A stretch of 64,000 bases of DNA from Clostridia bacterium. Its GTDB lineage: Bacteria; Bacillota; Clostridia; Christensenellales; UBA3700. Positions 29,952-39,572 of this stretch are shown here, piece after piece. The position numbers and the translations under genes are program-made. The stretch spans positions 62,001 to 126,000 of the forward strand of contig JAIEDA010000032.1 of assembly GCA_029068165.1 (NCBI GenBank). Reading direction: 5' to 3'. How positions within the stretch are numbered: position 1 is the stretch's first letter; every line of letters begins with the position of its first letter. The notes beneath the pieces are model-generated. The model was given only the letters and a program-made list of their open reading frames with translations. It was not told where the DNA came from and did not search any database.

Positions 29952-30050
29952 ACTAACCTCGTATATAACTTAATTATATTCTATTTCTTAGGTTTTTACA
30001 ATTAGTTTTGCAGGTTTATTAGACAATTTATAAAAAAAATATATCGAAAT

Positions 30051-31475
30051 ATGAAAGAAAATGAAATTCTAAACGCTTTGCTCAACATCGAAAAAGAGGA
30101 GCGACGGCGTATCGACAACAATAAATTATTGCGCTATAACACGGGCGAAAAGGTACACAAAAAGCAACTTGCGTTTCATAAGTGCCAAAAACGCAATCGA
30201 TGGGTGTTCGGCGGCAATAGAAGCGGCAAAACTGAATGCGGCGCGGTTGAGGCAGTGTGGTGGGCGAGAGGTATTCATCCGTATAGACGAAATAAAAAAG
30301 ACGTCGCGGGGTGGATAGTTTCGCTGTCGTACGAGGTTCAAAGAGACGTCGCGCAAAGCAAGTTTTTGAGCTATCTCAATCCCGATTGGATAGAAGATAT
30401 AGTTATGCAGTCGGGGAAAAAAGCTTCGGCGGAGTACGGAGTAATAGACTATATACTCATTAAAAACGTATTCGGAGGAGTATCGAAAGTATCGTTCAAG
30501 AGCTGCGACCAAGGCAGGGAAAAGTTTCAGGGCGCGTCGCTGGATTTCGTGTGGTTTGACGAAGAACCGCCCAAAGATATTTACGACGAATGTCGAATGA
30601 GAGTAGTGGATAGAATGGGCGAGATTTGGGGTACTATGACGCCGCTCAAAGGTTTGACTTGGGTGTACGACGAGATATATCTCAATTCCTCTCAAGACGA
30701 AGAGATTTGGCACGAACACGTAGAATGGGCGGACAATCCCTTTTTGAACCAAGAGGAAGTAAAAAGCCTTACCAAGTGTATGGACGAAGAAACGCTGTCG
30801 TCGCGACGTTACGGCAGGTTCAGCGAAGCGGAAGGCATAGTATACAAGGAATTCGATCAATCGCGCGACGTCATCGAGCCGTTTGACGTGCCGTTTGAAT
30901 GGCAAGACCAAATATCAATCGACCCGGGATTGAACAATCCTCTTGCCTGTCTTTTTTTCGCCGTAGATTACGACGGAGTTGTCTACGTGATAGGCGAGTG
31001 GTATATGGCGGGCAAAGACGTGGACTATCACACGAACGAAATCTTCAAACTCGCCAAAAAATTAGGTTGGCACACCGACGCGAAAGGCAGGCTGACGGCG
31101 CTCATTGACAGCGCTGCCGATCAGCATACATTGGCAAGCGCAAAGAGCGTAAGCGAGCTTTTTTACGATCGAGGTATACTCGTCAATACCAACGTAAACA
31201 AGCAGCTTTTTTCAGGTATAGCGCAAGTAAAAAGCTATTTTTCGGAAGGGAAAATCAAGATATTTTCCACTTGCGTAAATCTCATTAGAGAACTAAAAAC
31301 GTATTGGTGGGGCAAGGGCGACAAGCCTATCAAAAAAGACGACCACGCGCTTGACGCTTTGAGATACTATATCTCGTCAAAGCCTCAGGCTACCAAACTT
31401 CCCGTAGCTTATGAGGGGGAGATAGTCAAGGACAAGCAGCGGTTGATAAAGAGTCTGTCAAGACGGCTGAAGTAA
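30051..31475 (+). CDS. Phage terminase large subunit
   Basis: RWVFGGNRSGKTECGAVEAVWW (Walker A), LDFVWFDEEPPKDIYDECRMR (Walker B), WGTMTPLKG, C-terminal nuclease 'SIDPGLNNPLACLFFAVDYDG...DHALDALRYYI'. Confidence 0.92.
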   Translation: MKENEILNALLNIEKEERRRIDNNKLLRYNTGEKVHKKQLAFHKCQKRNRWVFGGNRSGKTECGAVEAVWWARGIHPYRRNKKDVAGWIVSLSYEVQRDVAQSKFLSYLNPDWIEDIVMQSGKKASAEYGVIDYILIKNVFGGVSKVSFKSCDQGREKFQGASLDFVWFDEEPPKDIYDECRMRVVDRMGEIWGTMTPLKGLTWVYDEIYLNSSQDEEIWHEHVEWADNPFLNQEEVKSLTKCMDEETLSSRRYGRFSEAEGIVYKEFDQSRDVIEPFDVPFEWQDQISIDPGLNNPLACLFFAVDYDGVVYVIGEWYMAGKDVDYHTNEIFKLAKKLGWHTDAKGRLTALIDSAADQHTLASAKSVSELFYDRGILVNTNVNKQLFSGIAQVKSYFSEGKIKIFSTCVNLIRELKTYWWGKGDKPIKKDDHALDALRYYISSKPQATKLPVAYEGEIVKDKQRLIKSLSRRLK

Positions 31476-31493
31476 CTCAATAGGGAGGATAAA

Positions 31494-31793
31494 GTGAATG
31501 AAGAAATAGAAAAAGCAGTGTTTCGTCGAGCAATCGGGTATGACATTCAAGAAGTTACCGAAGAGTATTCGGGCGAAAACGAACTGTTGAAGAGAAAGGT
31601 CAGCAGCAAGCATTATCCGCCCGATATGACGGCGGTCAAAACAATGATCGAACTCGGATTCGATAAGGACGAACTAAAGACTATGAGCGACGACGAATTA
31701 AGCGAATTAAAAAATAGACTGTTGTCTCAACTAAAGGATATGACGAAAGGAGAAAAAGTAAATGAAGATAATAATTCAAACAAACAAAATTAA
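31494..31793 (+). CDS. Small phage protein of the terminase-portal junction
   Basis: 'AIGYDIQEVTEEYSGENELLKRKVSSKHYPPDMTAVKTMIELG' resembles a small conserved phage protein type found beside terminases; SD ggagg upstream. Confidence 0.6.
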   Translation: MNEEIEKAVFRRAIGYDIQEVTEEYSGENELLKRKVSSKHYPPDMTAVKTMIELGFDKDELKTMSDDELSELKNRLLSQLKDMTKGEKVNEDNNSNKQN

Positions 31794-31980
31794 ATGCGAT
31801 ATCGGCAAATGCAAAAATACCGCGCGTTATTCTATTGCGCCGGACGGCGTTTCGCCCTCGCAATACGTCAATTTGTGCGAGGCGTGCGCGGAGGACATCT
31901 ATTCCTCTATTGGCAAATACCTCGTGCCTAAAAGTCCTAAAAATATGTTGGCTAGAGCCGTCAAGAGAGGTGAAAAATGA
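31762..31980 (+). CDS. Small zinc-ribbon-like protein
   Basis: CDIGKC...CEAC motif; overlaps the previous gene by 32 nt and the next by 4 nt; SD aaaggag. Confidence 0.6.
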   Translation: MKIIIQTNKIKCDIGKCKNTARYSIAPDGVSPSQYVNLCEACAEDIYSSIGKYLVPKSPKNMLARAVKRGEK

Positions 31981-33845
31981 GAAAATCCGAAGAAAAGTTT
32001 GCGCAAGATATTGTAAACGAGGTACGAAGGGATTACGAACGAAGAAGAGAAGAGAGAAAGCCGCTCGAGCTTCAATGGCGGTTGAATATGAACTTCTACA
32101 ACGGCAATCAGTACGCTGAAATAACTCCCGTCGGAGATATTGAGCAGTACGGCAAGCAATACTTTTGGCAAGAGCGAGAGGTATACAATCATATCGCCTC
32201 GATTATCGAAACCAGACTTTCTAAGCTCAACAGGCTTAAGTGCGCGGTCAGCGTTCGCCCGTTCAGCAGCGACGATAGCGACGTATATACCGCAAAACTT
32301 TCCACGCAAATAGTTAAAGCGCTGTGCGAAGAAAACAACATTGCCGAGCTTCTCAACAGGGCAAGCACTTGGAGCGAAGTAACGGGAAGCTGTTTCTTTA
32401 AGACGGTTTGGTCGGCGGATAAGGGGAGGATAGTCGGCTCGTCCAAAAGCAAAGCTCAATTAAGAGAGGGCGACGTAGAAATCACAGTCGTTCCGCCGTA
32501 CGAGATATTTCCCGATAGCGTTTGCGCTTCCTCTCTCGACGACTGTCAAAGCGTCATACACGCTAAGGCCTATCACGTAGACGAAATCAAGGATATTTGG
32601 GGAGTCGACGTGCAGGGAGAGGATATCAACGTATTTTCTCTCGACAACGCGCAAATAGGCGGAGGACTAGGCTATGAAGCTTCTCTTCCGAATATGATAG
32701 ACAGCGTAGCTCACGATATGTGCATTGTCATCGAAAAGTACGCGCGTCCTACCGCCGATAAACCCAACGGCGAACTTATAGTCGTCGCCGGCGAAAAACT
32801 GCTTTATTACGGAGAACTTCCGTATATCAACGAAGTCAACGAGCAGCGCGGCTATCCGTTTACGAAGATAATTTGTCTTGAAAAACTCGGCTGCTTTTAC
32901 GGAACGAGCATAATAGAAAGACTTATTCCATTGCAAAGAGCGTACAACGCGGTAAAGAATAGAAAGCACGAGTTTATCAACCGTTTGGCTATGGGCGTAA
33001 TGACCGTAGAGGACGGCTCGGTCGATACGGACAACCTTGAAGAAGAGGGGCTTTCGCCAGGCAAAGTGCTTATCTACCGTCAAGGCTCAAACCCGCCAAA
33101 ACTCTTGGAGTCGGGTAGAGTGCCGATAGATTTTCAGTACGAAGAGGAGAGGATACTTCAGGAGTTTACGACGATTTCGGGCGTAAGCGAGATAAGCAAG
33201 TACTCAAACGTTTACAACCAAATGTCGGGCAAGGCGATAGGCTTGCTCGTAGAGCAGGACGAAACAAGACTCTCAATCGCAACTACCTCTTTGCGTATGG
33301 GAATAAAGAGAGTTTGCGAGCAAATGCTCAGGCTTTACAAACAGTACTGCAAGACGAAGAGAATGAAGAAGTATTCGGGAGATAACGGCGAAGTAGAGTT
33401 CGCGTATTTCACAGCGAGCGATTTGCAAAGCGACGATTTAGTTTTTGACAACGAGAACGAGTTGACCGATACTCTCGAGAACAGGAGAAATATGGTCTTA
33501 GAGCTTGCGCAAATGGGAATTTTCAACGGCGAAAACGGAGGAATAACCAACCGCAACAAGCTGAAAATTCTTGAGATGCTTGGCTTCGGCAACTGGGAGT
33601 CGGGCAGGGACGTTGACGAAAGTCACAGGAAAAAAGCTATGAAAGAAAATCTCGAATTTGGAAAGAGGGAGATAGAAGTAGCCGAGTACGACGATCACAA
33701 CTTGCATATCGACGAACATCTAAAGAGATTGCTCGAAGAAAAAGACGAGAGTATCAAAGCGTTGATCGACGAGCATATCAAACGCCATAAGATGATGAAA
33801 ACTATGTCCGACGGCTTTACTCAAGAGGTGATTAATAATGGCTGA
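31977..33845 (+). CDS. Portal protein (P22-like/podovirus type)
   Basis: 622 aa; 'RREERKPLELQWRLNMNFYNGNQYAEI', 'IETRLSKLNRLKCAVSVRPFSSDDSDV', 'YGTSIIERLIPLQRAYNAVKNRKHEFINRLAMG', 'SGKAIGLLVEQDETRLSIATTSLRMG'; position after terminase. Confidence 0.85.
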   Translation: MRKSEEKFAQDIVNEVRRDYERRREERKPLELQWRLNMNFYNGNQYAEITPVGDIEQYGKQYFWQEREVYNHIASIIETRLSKLNRLKCAVSVRPFSSDDSDVYTAKLSTQIVKALCEENNIAELLNRASTWSEVTGSCFFKTVWSADKGRIVGSSKSKAQLREGDVEITVVPPYEIFPDSVCASSLDDCQSVIHAKAYHVDEIKDIWGVDVQGEDINVFSLDNAQIGGGLGYEASLPNMIDSVAHDMCIVIEKYARPTADKPNGELIVVAGEKLLYYGELPYINEVNEQRGYPFTKIICLEKLGCFYGTSIIERLIPLQRAYNAVKNRKHEFINRLAMGVMTVEDGSVDTDNLEEEGLSPGKVLIYRQGSNPPKLLESGRVPIDFQYEEERILQEFTTISGVSEISKYSNVYNQMSGKAIGLLVEQDETRLSIATTSLRMGIKRVCEQMLRLYKQYCKTKRMKKYSGDNGEVEFAYFTASDLQSDDLVFDNENELTDTLENRRNMVLELAQMGIFNGENGGITNRNKLKILEMLGFGNWESGRDVDESHRKKAMKENLEFGKREIEVAEYDDHNLHIDEHLKRLLEEKDESIKALIDEHIKRHKMMKTMSDGFTQEVINNG

Positions 33846-34479
33846 CAATCAAGAAAATATACAAATACAAGATACCCAAACGCAAGTCATTATTGACAAA
33901 GAGAGTATAAATAATTTAACCAATCCGAGCGTAGAGGTAATATCCGATACGCAAAATAATATACCCGAAGAAATAGCGCAAGAAAGCGAAAAGATTCAAG
34001 CCGAGCAAGCGCAGGATACCGCTGAAGAGCAAGAGGAGAAAACGGTAGACACTCCTGACGAAAAAGAGCAAGCGGTCTACGAAACGGAAGGCTGGCAGGC
34101 AATGGTCGAAGAATTTTTCAAGACTTATCCGGTAGCTAAAGGCTTTGCGACTATGATAGGCGAACAAATCGTAAGCGACGCCGAACTTTGTAAAGACGAG
34201 CGCTGTCTTGAAAAGGCGCTTTTGAGAGTTTTCGACAAGGTCTACGTTCCGCCCAAAGACCTTGTTAGAAATCAAGAGTTTTTAGAAACTTACGTCTACA
34301 AAGACGATGCCATCAAAAACGCGATAGTCGAGAGATACTTGGAAGAGTTGGAAAAGTCCCGACCGCCTAAGGCTATTTCTTCAAGAGGGAAGATTACTTT
34401 GACCCCGCCCGACAAACCCAAAAGCATAGCGGAAGCGGGGAGTTTGATCAAAACTATGCTTAAAAACAGGAGGATATAA
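33838..34479 (+). CDS. Putative scaffolding protein
   Basis: Acidic, Gln/Glu-rich N-terminus with a compact C-terminal region, directly between portal and capsid; overlaps both neighbours. Confidence 0.6.
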   Translation: MADNQENIQIQDTQTQVIIDKESINNLTNPSVEVISDTQNNIPEEIAQESEKIQAEQAQDTAEEQEEKTVDTPDEKEQAVYETEGWQAMVEEFFKTYPVAKGFATMIGEQIVSDAELCKDERCLEKALLRVFDKVYVPPKDLVRNQEFLETYVYKDDAIKNAIVERYLEELEKSRPPKAISSRGKITLTPPDKPKSIAEAGSLIKTMLKNRRI

Positions 34480-35651
34480 TGGTAACATTAGAAACAGCAG
34501 AAAAGGCGCTTAAAAGCGTGTATCTTAACGTGGTCGCCGACCAACTCAACGTGGGTGTAAATCCGCTTTTGGCAAAGATAGAACAAACCAACGCCGACGT
34601 GTGGGGAAAAGAGATCATAAAACTTGTTCCGTACGGTCTAAACGGCGGTATCGGCGCGGGAACGGAAACCGGTTCGCTGCCTACGCCCGCTTCAAACAAC
34701 TACGATAGATTTAAGTTGGAACTTAAAAACCTTTACGGCACTATCGAGCTTTCCGACAAAGCTATCAGGGCTTCGCAGTCAAATACAGGCGCGTTCGTCA
34801 ACTTGTTGAACGCCGAAATGGAAGGCTTGCTCAAAGCTTCCAAATTCAACCTCGGAAGAATGTTGTACGGCGACGGTACCGGCACATTGGCTAAGTCCGC
34901 CGAGGACGTAACTACCGCAAGCGCTACTATCAAACTCGATAGCGTAATCAACGTTATGGAAGGTATGGTCGTAGACGTGATCTCGGCTACGGACGGTTCG
35001 GCTTATCCCGACCTAACGGGCGTAAGAATAGTCAGCATAGACAGGGTAGGAAAGACTATCACCGTCAACGCAAACGTGACGAGTAAAATCAAGAAAGGCG
35101 ACGTAGTGACCGTTCAAGGTTCGCAAAACAACGAACTTACCGGTCTTGGCGCAATCTTTTCCGACAAGGATTTGTACGGTTTGTCGAGAGAGGGCAGGAG
35201 CTGGCTCAGTCCTAAACACTACGAAAACGTAGGCGCAATATCGAGCGGCGCAATTCAAAGCGCAATCGACTACGTGGACGAAATAGCAGGCTCGCAAATC
35301 GACTTCATCGTATGTTCATACGACGTGAGAAGAGCTTATCTCGAGCACCTCGCTTTGACGCGCACCAACTTGGATTATATGAATCTTGACGGAGGTTTCA
35401 AGGCGTTGTCTTACAACGGTATTCCGCTTATCGCCGACAGGTTTGTAGAAAGCGGAACTATGTACTTGCTCAACAGCAAAGACTTCAAGATACATCAGCT
35501 TTGCGATTGGAGATGGCTTGAGGGCGACAACGGCAAGGTCATCAAGCAAAAGGCGGGTACGGCTACTTACAGCGCTACTTTGGTGAAGTACGCGGATATG
35601 ATTTGCGACAAGCCTATCGGTCAAGTTAAGCTCTCCGGCATCACCGCCTAA
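34479..35651 (+). CDS. Major capsid protein (HK97-fold, P22/N4-gp56-type)
   Basis: 390 aa; 'VVADQLNVGVNPLLAKIEQTNADVWGKEIIKLVPYGLNGGIGAGTETGSLPTPASNNYDRFKLELKNLYGTIELSDKAIRAS', 'GRMLYGDGTGTLAK', 'YNGIPLIADRFVESGTMYLLNSKDF' are capsid-like. Confidence 0.85.
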   Translation: MVTLETAEKALKSVYLNVVADQLNVGVNPLLAKIEQTNADVWGKEIIKLVPYGLNGGIGAGTETGSLPTPASNNYDRFKLELKNLYGTIELSDKAIRASQSNTGAFVNLLNAEMEGLLKASKFNLGRMLYGDGTGTLAKSAEDVTTASATIKLDSVINVMEGMVVDVISATDGSAYPDLTGVRIVSIDRVGKTITVNANVTSKIKKGDVVTVQGSQNNELTGLGAIFSDKDLYGLSREGRSWLSPKHYENVGAISSGAIQSAIDYVDEIAGSQIDFIVCSYDVRRAYLEHLALTRTNLDYMNLDGGFKALSYNGIPLIADRFVESGTMYLLNSKDFKIHQLCDWRWLEGDNGKVIKQKAGTATYSATLVKYADMICDKPIGQVKLSGITA

Positions 35652-35721
35652 CTTTATTCGCTAACGGAGTACGGGTTCAGTTTAAAAAAGAGAATTTTCA
35701 ACGACGAAAGAAAGGAGAGAT

Positions 35722-36036
35722 ATGCAAAAGTTATTTGAAGTGAAAAACGATTTGTTCAATATATCCGCGCGGATAAAGAGCATAGATGAGAATTACGAAA
35801 TCTACTTTAACGGGGATACGCGTAGATACGAACTGCATCACAGGGCAAAAAAGCCTACCTATCAACTGACGTTTCCTTATACTCGACTGGACAAAAGAGC
35901 GTTGGATTACACGCTTGAGAGCGCTATCAAAAATAGAGAACTTATACTCCGAAAAATCAAAGAGCATAACGCCAAAGCCGAAAAAGAGATGGCGCGGAAA
36001 CTGTTTGAAAAAGCAATGGTTGAAGCGCAAATTTAA
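35722..36036 (+). CDS. Small phage structural/accessory protein
   Basis: 'KNDLFNISARIKSIDENYEIYFNGDTRRYELHHRAKKPTYQLTFPYTRLDKRALDYTLES' resembles small proteins found beside capsid genes in Bacillota phages; SD aaaggagag. Confidence 0.6.
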   Translation: MQKLFEVKNDLFNISARIKSIDENYEIYFNGDTRRYELHHRAKKPTYQLTFPYTRLDKRALDYTLESAIKNRELILRKIKEHNAKAEKEMARKLFEKAMVEAQI

Positions 36037-36092
36037 AAGCTTAGGCGGAAAAGAAAGGCGGGGAAACTCGCCTTTTTATTTAAGGAGGAAAT

Positions 36093-36644
36093 ATGAAACT
36101 CAAGGAAGTGATAACTATAGCGTTGACGTACTTGGGCGACGAGGAAGTGGCGGTCGATAGCAATATCGTCGCGCAGCCAAAACTCGCTACGTTGGTACGC
36201 TGCGCGAATATCGTTCTAAAAGAAATCGCCTCGGACTACCTTCCCTTAGCCGTAAACGAGCGGGTAGAAGTTAAGGACGGTAAGATAAGCTACGACAGCC
36301 TTTCGCACAGAGCGCTGGAAGTGCTGTCCGTCAAAAACGCCGACACCGACGTGCGCTCCAACTTTAGACATACGCCGTCGGCTATAGATGTCGAAAATTG
36401 CGATATGAAACGAGCCGACGTCAAATACTATTATACTCCCAAAGACGTATCCGTCGAGGAGGAGTGCCCGATAAGTCCGCTAGTTTCGGCTAAGACCGTA
36501 GCTATGGGCGTGTGTTCCGAGTTCAGTCTTATAGAAGGATTATACGAACAGTCCGTAGTTTTTGCGGATAGATTCAAGGAAGATTTGCGTTGCGCGGTCA
36601 GGAAAAAGGGCGAGATAAAAATCAAGCCGAGAAGGTGGTACTGA
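36093..36644 (+). CDS. Putative head-tail adaptor
   Basis: 183 aa between capsid module and nozzle-like gene; size and position like P22 gp4/T7 gp11; SD aaggagg. Confidence 0.55.
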   Translation: MKLKEVITIALTYLGDEEVAVDSNIVAQPKLATLVRCANIVLKEIASDYLPLAVNERVEVKDGKISYDSLSHRALEVLSVKNADTDVRSNFRHTPSAIDVENCDMKRADVKYYYTPKDVSVEEECPISPLVSAKTVAMGVCSEFSLIEGLYEQSVVFADRFKEDLRCAVRKKGEIKIKPRRWY

Positions 36645-36645
36645 G

Positions 36646-38070
36646 ATGTTTTACAAAAAGAGTTATTCTATGCGAAAACCCGAGAGAAAAAAGATTCCGC
36701 TGTCCAACTTTGCAGGCTACGACGAAAACAAGATTTCAAGAACTTTGCCTTGCGACTATACGGACTGCGTGTTTAATTACGGATTCAAAAACAACAAGCT
36801 CGTAAATCCTTACGGCGTAAGCGAGTTTACGATAGGCGATTACAAATTCCCGCCGCTGCCCAATATCGTCGGCAAAAGGGGAGTGTTTTGCTCGACTATG
36901 TACGTGAACTTCAAAAGTAAATTTACAGTGCTTATTTCACACGAGGGCGGAGTGGATTACTGTGTGGAAGGCGATAAAGAGTGGAGTCATTTCGATTTGG
37001 CAAAACCCTACACGTCGGGAACGATTTTTTACGTCAAGGGCGAGCCGTGTCTTTTTGTGGCGGGCGCGTCGGGAATACAGTGGCTTGCGAGCGACGAGTT
37101 TGTTACCGCGCTGAGCAAGACCGTTTTGGACGTATGCGTGCATTACGAAAGAATGTTCGCCGTGGTAAAGGAAGCTCACAGCAGCGTGTGGTTCAGCGCG
37201 ACGGGCAACGCTATGTCCTGGACTCATTCTATAGATAAGGGCGGTTATATAGATTTTGACGGAACTTTAGGCGACGTCAACGTGATAAAGAGCTTCAACA
37301 ACTATCTTTACGTATTTTGCGACTATGGTATCTACAGGCTTACGGCGTACGGCGATCAATCGCAGTTCGTACTAAAAAAGATTTATACGGCAAGCGGAAG
37401 AATATACGGTCCGTCGGTTACGGTGTGCGGAGAGTACGTGGCGTTTGCGGGAGAGGACGGAATTTTCCTCTTTGACGGCTACGACGTAAGCAGGTATACG
37501 ACGAAGATCAACAATATGATTTCAAGCGGCTTCGACGACATCTACGCCTGCTATTTGCACAATAAATACGTAATTTCGTTTACGAACAACACGCCTACGG
37601 ACTTCGGGATTTACAACCGAGAAAGGGACAACGATATGTTGCTCGTGTTCGATATAATCGACAAAAGCGTGACGCTTATGCGCGGCGTTTCGCTTAAACA
37701 TCTATGCGCTGTCAACGAAAAAGACTACAGCAAAGTTATAGCTATCAGCGACGACTTCGACGGCTTCGTGGAGATTGACGAAAGCGGTCTTTATCTAGGC
37801 TCGCCTATGCTCAAGTACTGGGAAAGCGGCGAGGTGGATTTTGAAAGACCGTCGGAGGAAAAACTGCTTAGAAGCGTGGAGTACTCGGCAAAAAACGAGT
37901 TTTGGCTGGGAGTTATCAGCAACGGCGTGAGGAAAGAATTTTTGCTTTCGCCGAGAGAAAAAATTAAGACCCTTAACGTCAAGGGCAAACAATTCAAATT
38001 TTATATCAAAAGCAACAACGCAAGCGATGAGATCTATCCGCCGACTATGGTCGTGGATTTTCTCAAGTAG
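36646..38070 (+). CDS. Putative tail nozzle/stabilisation protein (P22 gp10/T7 gp12-like)
   Basis: 474 aa beta-rich, propeller-like repeats ('GDVNVIKSFNNYLYVFCDYGIYRLTAYG', 'YGPSVTVCGEYVAFAGEDGIFLFDGYDVSRYT'); position after adaptor. Confidence 0.6.
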   Translation: MFYKKSYSMRKPERKKIPLSNFAGYDENKISRTLPCDYTDCVFNYGFKNNKLVNPYGVSEFTIGDYKFPPLPNIVGKRGVFCSTMYVNFKSKFTVLISHEGGVDYCVEGDKEWSHFDLAKPYTSGTIFYVKGEPCLFVAGASGIQWLASDEFVTALSKTVLDVCVHYERMFAVVKEAHSSVWFSATGNAMSWTHSIDKGGYIDFDGTLGDVNVIKSFNNYLYVFCDYGIYRLTAYGDQSQFVLKKIYTASGRIYGPSVTVCGEYVAFAGEDGIFLFDGYDVSRYTTKINNMISSGFDDIYACYLHNKYVISFTNNTPTDFGIYNRERDNDMLLVFDIIDKSVTLMRGVSLKHLCAVNEKDYSKVIAISDDFDGFVEIDESGLYLGSPMLKYWESGEVDFERPSEEKLLRSVEYSAKNEFWLGVISNGVRKEFLLSPREKIKTLNVKGKQFKFYIKSNNASDEIYPPTMVVDFLK

Positions 38071-38079
38071 AGGAGCGGT

Positions 38080-38466
38080 ATGAACGATTTTAGAAAGGTG
38101 GAGATAAAGTTGGACGAGTTGAGCGAGGACTTCAACGAGCACGTCGTTACATCGAAATCGACTTACTATCACGTAATGGGCTCGCAAGGGGATTTCAAGC
38201 AGCTCAGCCTCAACGTCTACTCCAGGGGCGGGGAGATAGAGTGCGAAGTACTGCTGTTGCCTGACTTTTCCAACGCGGGCGAAGTGACTTGCAACGTTAC
38301 GCTCGACGGAGAAGCTGCGGGCGAGCGAAGCGGCGTCATAACTATTTCGCCGCTACAGCTTTCGCAAGGATACCATACTTTGAGTTTCCTTACCAATACC
38401 GCGGTCGCCGCGGCAAGGGTCAGGCTGACGGGCGTATTGTCAAGCAGCATAGAGGCGGAGGCGTGA
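38080..38466 (+). CDS. Small beta-rich virion-like protein, unknown
   Basis: 128 aa in the same operon, SD gaggagcgg; beta-sandwich-like composition. Confidence 0.5.
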   Translation: MNDFRKVEIKLDELSEDFNEHVVTSKSTYYHVMGSQGDFKQLSLNVYSRGGEIECEVLLLPDFSNAGEVTCNVTLDGEAAGERSGVITISPLQLSQGYHTLSFLTNTAVAAARVRLTGVLSSSIEAEA

Positions 38467-38467
38467 T

Positions 38468-38602
38468 TTGAAAAAGAGATTAAGGCGCATTGCGCTAAGT
38501 ATAACCAAGTACAAGCTGTATTTGTACTTAAATGCCGACCCTAAAAACGTCGGCGGAAAAATCAACGGTAGGAGAGAAAAAAGTGACTTGGAACGAATTT
38601 AA
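38468..38602 (+). CDS. Candidate 44-aa small ORF
   Basis: TTG start after ggaggcg SD; MKKRLRRIALSITKYKLYLYLNADPKNVGGKINGRREKSDLERI; below the ORF-track cutoff; fills the only real gap before 38583. Confidence 0.35.
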   Translation: MKKRLRRIALSITKYKLYLYLNADPKNVGGKINGRREKSDLERI

Positions 38603-39572
38603 GAAAAAGGTTCAAAACTTCTTCGTCGGAGAATCGTCCGACAATATAGATACTTCGGATTACGCGGAGGGCGAAAGTCAGCTCAACGACAAACTCAAAG
38701 AGATTGCCGACAGCTACAAGCCGTCTTACGATCCCGCAAAAGGCTACGGGGACTTGTCCGAATTGTTGCCCGAAGAGATAGAGTACGTTTATCGCGAGTA
38801 CGAGGGCGACGACGAAGAAACGATAAAGAACAATACCAATCAAAAATATCAGGATTTGCTTGAAGCGGATTCTAAAATAGTAAATGACAAATACGACGTA
38901 AAAGTCGGGGAAGTGGAGGGCAAGAAACAAACGGCAAACGAAGAAACCGCCATCAAATCAAACGCGCTCAACGATAAATACGCCGAACTTGAAAAGGCTA
39001 TCGTAAACAACCTAATACAAAGAGGTCTATTCAATTCCTCGATAAAGTCGTCGCAAACTCAAGCCAGTCAAGAGGCGAAGCAAAGCGAGCTTGATTCGCT
39101 TTCGGCGGACTTGCAAAAGAAGCTCGGAACTTACGACGCTCAAATAGACAAACTGAGAGGCGAAGAAAACGTCGCGCTCGAGCAGTTGGATTTGTCTTAC
39201 GCGCAAAAACTCGAAAGCGAAATTCAATCTTTGCTTGATAAGCGAGCTAAGGAAATCGCCAGCATCAACGACTACAACAATAAGTTAAAGGAAAAAGAGC
39301 TTCAATACATAGAGGACAGGACGAAAGCGATAGAAGCGCAGCTCGCTCAAAGGCTCAAAGACGAACAGGCTCTTAAAGCCCTCGAAAACAAAAACGGCTA
39401 TGCCGGCGAAAAAGAAGAAAACTATACCCAACGATACAATCTTGCTTTTGATTATTACAATTCTTTGCCAAAGAACGTCGCTTTGAAGATGATTCAGGAG
39501 AATAATCAGCTCCAAGAATATCTTGGCAACTACTTCGGCAAATTACTGGCAAACATCAGTAAAAAGAATTGA
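38583..39572 (+). CDS. Coiled-coil virion-associated/ejection-protein candidate
   Basis: Long Gln/Lys/Glu coiled coil ('SIKSSQTQASQEAKQSELDSLSADLQKKLGTYDAQIDKLRGEENVALEQLDLSYAQKLESEIQSLLDKRAKEI'). GTG at 38583 has SD aggag; ORF track starts at 38532. Confidence 0.55.
   Translation: MTWNEFKKKVQNFFVGESSDNIDTSDYAEGESQLNDKLKEIADSYKPSYDPAKGYGDLSELLPEEIEYVYREYEGDDEETIKNNTNQKYQDLLEADSKIVNDKYDVKVGEVEGKKQTANEETAIKSNALNDKYAELEKAIVNNLIQRGLFNSSIKSSQTQASQEAKQSELDSLSADLQKKLGTYDAQIDKLRGEENVALEQLDLSYAQKLESEIQSLLDKRAKEIASINDYNNKLKEKELQYIEDRTKAIEAQLAQRLKDEQALKALENKNGYAGEKEENYTQRYNLAFDYYNSLPKNVALKMIQENNQLQEYLGNYFGKLLANISKKN

Noticed and set aside
30126-30911. 261-aa minus-strand ORF opposite the terminase
   Set aside because: Antisense shadow; the sense frame has Walker A/B motifs.
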